Source: Guillardia theta CCMP2712
Taxonomy: Eukaryota; Cryptophyceae; Pyrenomonadales; Geminigeraceae
Assembly (NCBI RefSeq): GCF_000315625.1
Contig: NW_005434651.1
Coordinates: 476,778 to 540,777, forward strand
Length of the DNA: 64,000 nucleotides
Direction: 5' to 3'
This document shows, one piece after another, positions 58,760 through 64,000 of the stretch. The position numbers and the translations under genes were made by a program. A model generated the notes under the pieces. That model was not told the DNA's origin. It made no database searches and was given only the letters and a program-made list of their open reading frames with translations. Within the stretch, counting starts at the first letter, position 1; the number at the start of each line of letters is the position of its first letter.

Positions 58760-60306
58760 ATGATTCATGCTGGTGCTCAACGCACCAGGAAGGATCTTTT
58801 AGTTCTGATCGCGACATCGGGAGCTCTCTGTGCTGTCTTGTGCATAGTCTCGTTGAACAGAAGCCAGGAATCAGTCTTGGTTTCCAACAGGCACAACGAT
58901 GCTGTCGAGAGCATGAAGCAATCTGCTCGTCAGCTGGAGAAAGAGGGGTTCGTCGACCAGGGGAAGGCGCTGATGAAAGAAGCCTCGCAGCTTGAAGACA
59001 AGGAGAAGTCGAAGCAGCCATCGCAGAGAACCCCATACGCACAGCAGCGCCGCCTTGCTGCCGGCGAGTTCAGACCAGCTGGAGGAATGCTGGGGTTCGC
59101 ACCACGCAGAGCTTTCTCCTCGCATACTCCAACTTGGATGCCCATGAATTCTAACCCGCCGTTGGCACAGCCAAGGCGGATGATGCGCCCTTCGTACATG
59201 CGTCCTTCGTACATGCGGCCGGCCATGACTTGGAGTTCTCTGCAAGAGGGGCCAGTCGAGGAGGTGATTGACGAACCTCTGCCCCGGGAAGTCGTTGCTA
59301 CCGGATTCCCGGCGACGTATGATGGCGCATGGGGCTCATCGTTCAAGAAGAATGCTGGGGGGAATGAGGAGGCGATGAGAAGGGCTGGAGTCAACTATGA
59401 TGACTATCCGTTGGATGTGTACCGCAGTGTTCCTTACATCCCCTTCGACCCAACAGTTGGCACAGAGAAGGAGTTCAAGGCCAAGATTCGTGCCTCCAAG
59501 CAAGTTGTGAATCCCTACACACTGAAGCATGGTAGGAACAAAGGCGGTGACGTCATGCCTGCCGGTTGGGGAGTGTGGAACGAGGGAACTGCTGGAGAAG
59601 ACAAGTTGAGGGCGAAAGGCGTTCCCGTAGATCGCTGGCCGATTGATTTCTACTCCGGCTTCCCCAATCCAGCGTGGGATGATACTGAATTCGATAAGGC
59701 CAGGAGAATCCCGAAGGCCCCAGTGGAAGACGCGAAAGCAGCTGTGGAGCGCCATCGTGAATCTCAGAAGAAGATAGAAAGCGCTGGGGTGAAATCCAAC
59801 GGGATTCCATGGGAGTCACAGGACAAGCCAAGGAAGTACAACTCAGTGAGTCTTGTGTATGCAGCCCGGCATTCGCTCACGTGATTCTTTGCTCAGGTTG
59901 ATGGCATGATGGATACACTCGTTCCCTACGAGGTTCTGCTCTCGATGCGACGCTTCTCATGGTGAACTGAACTTTTGTCCAGCAAATCCCTCAGTTCCGG
60001 AAAGGAGGCGTTGCTCCTCAGGAGCATCCTGCCCACTTCTTGCTGGACGAAAATCCGAACGGAGCAGCTGACACGCAGGTAGTCTATGGAGGTGTAGAAT
60101 GACTAGTCTCTTATACTGTTCTGCAGGCAAGTGCAATCAACAAACTGTTTCAATCTGGCGATTTGGATGCAAGGAGACAGGTGTGTATGTTGTGCAGTTG
60201 AATTGTCGTTTCCCAGGAGTCATCGCTAACTTGTATGACTCAGCCGATGGTTGACTTGGAGGACGGCATTGAGATGAATCCTGAAAACCCCGTTTCATTC
60301 TCTTAA
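58760..60306 (+). CDS. Membrane-anchored protein with internal two-fold repeat, unrecognised
   Basis: Exon 1 (58760-59845) starts MIHAGAQRTRKDLLVLIATS and has one N-terminal membrane stretch (about residues 13-32), fitting a signal anchor. A helical stretch ESMKQSARQLEKEGFVDQGK follows, then a Pro/Met/Arg-rich region with MRPSYMRPSYMRP. Two similar modules come next: residues about 189-244 (WGSSFKKNAGGNEEAMRRAG, NYDDYPLDVYRSVPY) and about 268-315 (WGVWNEGTAGEDKLRAKGV, VDRWPIDFYSGFPNPAWD). Four short exons complete it, all joined in phase 0: VDGMMDTLVPYE, QIPQFRKGGVAPQEHPAHFL, ASAINKLFQSGDLDARRQ and PMVDLEDGIEMNPENPVSFS, stop 60304-60306. The consistent phase and clean donors and acceptors make this one of the best resolved gene models here. 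Total about 440 residues. No family recognised; a thylakoid or organelle-membrane role is possible but unproven. Confidence 0.7.
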
Positions 60307-60614
60307 ATTTAGATCGATTGTTTTCTCTTGTGTTGATAAATCTTCCCGAACCAAAATACAGCTTTCCACCAACAATCACTCGATGAAAAATTCACAACCC
60401 GATGTCTTCCTTGTGGATACCGAAGCCACTGGGTGATAACCATCTCTTTTCAACATGTGTAGAAACCACCAAGAGAGTTCCTTGCATAGCCTTGACGAAA
60501 CAGTGAGAGGTCTAGGTAATAATCAGTATCGGATCTAACCGTTGTTCGTCAGCGCTGAGTGCGGCTTCTCCTCGAACTCCCTAAGGGGCCTCCCTCCATT
60601 TCCTGCAGAGGAGA
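60307..60614. other. Short convergent spacer
   Basis: About 300 bp between two converging genes; presumably both 3' untranslated regions. AT-richer (for example ttaaatttagatcgattgtt at 60303). Nothing else seen. Confidence 0.6.
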
Positions 60615-61096
60615 TCAGACGAAGACCACAAGACCTCCTTCCTTTCGCATGCTCTCACCGTAAACCCGGTTCACCGGCTTCGGAGAAGTAGAATTTAGGA
60701 TTGACTCCACCATCGGATCTTTCTTGGTGTTCTGCACAGGTACACCAACTTTGCTCAGCGCTGAAGGAACGACAAGAAAACACTGATGGGGCACGCACAG
60801 GATCTGTCAGATCAATCGCCCAAGGAGGAAACGGCGTCTTCCAGTCCCTGTCCTGGATTCGTTTTGCCGGTAGCTCTTGCACCTATCCAACGCATGAGCT
60901 CTCTGACATGATCCCTGGTTCGCAGCGAGGACCCAGACGCTGCTTTCACCTTCTTTCCTGTTGGAGATCGTGACAACCAGAGTCCTCTCTCTGAAGGAGT
61001 TTTGAGATCTCTTCCGTCTGACTGTAAAACCTTCTCCTTATGCAGCGCCTGCACATTGGCCGGAGTCAGCAGGCTACCGTGACGGACATCGAGCAT
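60615..61096 (-). CDS. Small unrecognised basic protein, two exons
   Basis: The ATG at 61094-61096 gives MLDVRHGSLLTPANVQALHK, then SERGLWLSRSPTGKKVKAAS and RTRDHVRELMRWI, followed by a donor with one-base overhang (G, then gtgcaagag). The acceptor ccttcag at about 60760 restores the frame to ALSKVGVPVQNTKKDPMVES and PKPVNRVYGESMRKEGGLVV, with stop at 60615-60617. The length is about 120 residues, basic, without membrane segment or known motif. The frame-restoring splice and protein-like composition support it; short length and lack of homology recognition keep confidence moderate. An upstream stop in the same frame makes a 5' extension without another exon unlikely. Confidence 0.4.

Positions 61097-64000
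<2,904 letters not shown>

Overview
The window is nuclear DNA of a eukaryotic alga, most likely a cryptophyte such as Guillardia theta. Genes are broken by many very short GT-AG introns; those I could join by reading frame are mostly about 45-60 nt. Coding sequence is GC-rich, and both introns and spacers hold CTCCTC-, GGGA- or GAGGAG-type microsatellites. Three genes begin with a signal peptide followed by a phenylalanine and a basic, Ser/Arg-rich stretch, which is the bipartite plastid-targeting signature of red-lineage complex plastids. The species is an inference; I have no database match. There is no operon structure, and I recognised no rRNA, tRNA or CRISPR.

Layout. 1-18.9 kb (+): the 3' part of a giant mosaic secreted or cell-surface protein gene with one 8.7 kb exon. 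18.9-21.3 kb: spacer with a decamer repeat and one doubtful ORF. 21.3-24.9 kb (+): an ATG11/FIP200-type autophagy scaffold with an N-terminal ubiquitin-like fold and a C-terminal Claw domain. 25.0-26.8 kb (-): an unrecognised secretory-type protein. 26.9-30.7 kb: two head-to-tail copies of a 1.7-2.1 kb repeat unit, each with a 15-bp minisatellite. 31.8-32.5 kb (+): a PB1-like protein. 32.7-34.2 kb (+): a METTL21-like methyltransferase with plastid-type leader. 34.3-39.3 kb (-): FANCM/MPH1-type DNA translocase. 39.6-40.4 kb: GC-rich dispersed repeat. 40.8-45.4 kb (+): multi-exon membrane protein. 45.7-47.3 kb (+): BPNT1-type bisphosphate nucleotidase with plastid-type leader. 48.0-49.1 kb (+): small protein with a duplicated HLGPT motif. 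49.3-51.0 kb (-): mitochondrial carrier. 51.7-53.9 kb (+) and 53.9-56.5 kb (-): two unrecognised coiled or low-complexity proteins, convergent. 56.7-57.4 kb (-): small right-handed beta-helix protein. 57.7-58.3 kb: second copy of the dispersed repeat. 58.8-60.3 kb (+): membrane-anchored protein with an internal two-fold repeat. 60.6-61.1 kb (-): small unrecognised protein. 62.3 kb to the edge (+): eukaryotic-type prolyl-tRNA synthetase with WHEP domain and plastid-type leader.

The neighbours do not form a pathway. They cover cell surface adhesion, autophagy, DNA repair, organelle translation, sulfur/nucleotide metabolism and transport, as expected for a compact algal nuclear genome. Two 100-N assembly gaps (16934-17033, 46667-46766) sit in microsatellite-rich introns. 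Exon joins were made by eye from reading frame and splice consensus, so boundaries are approximate unless stated.
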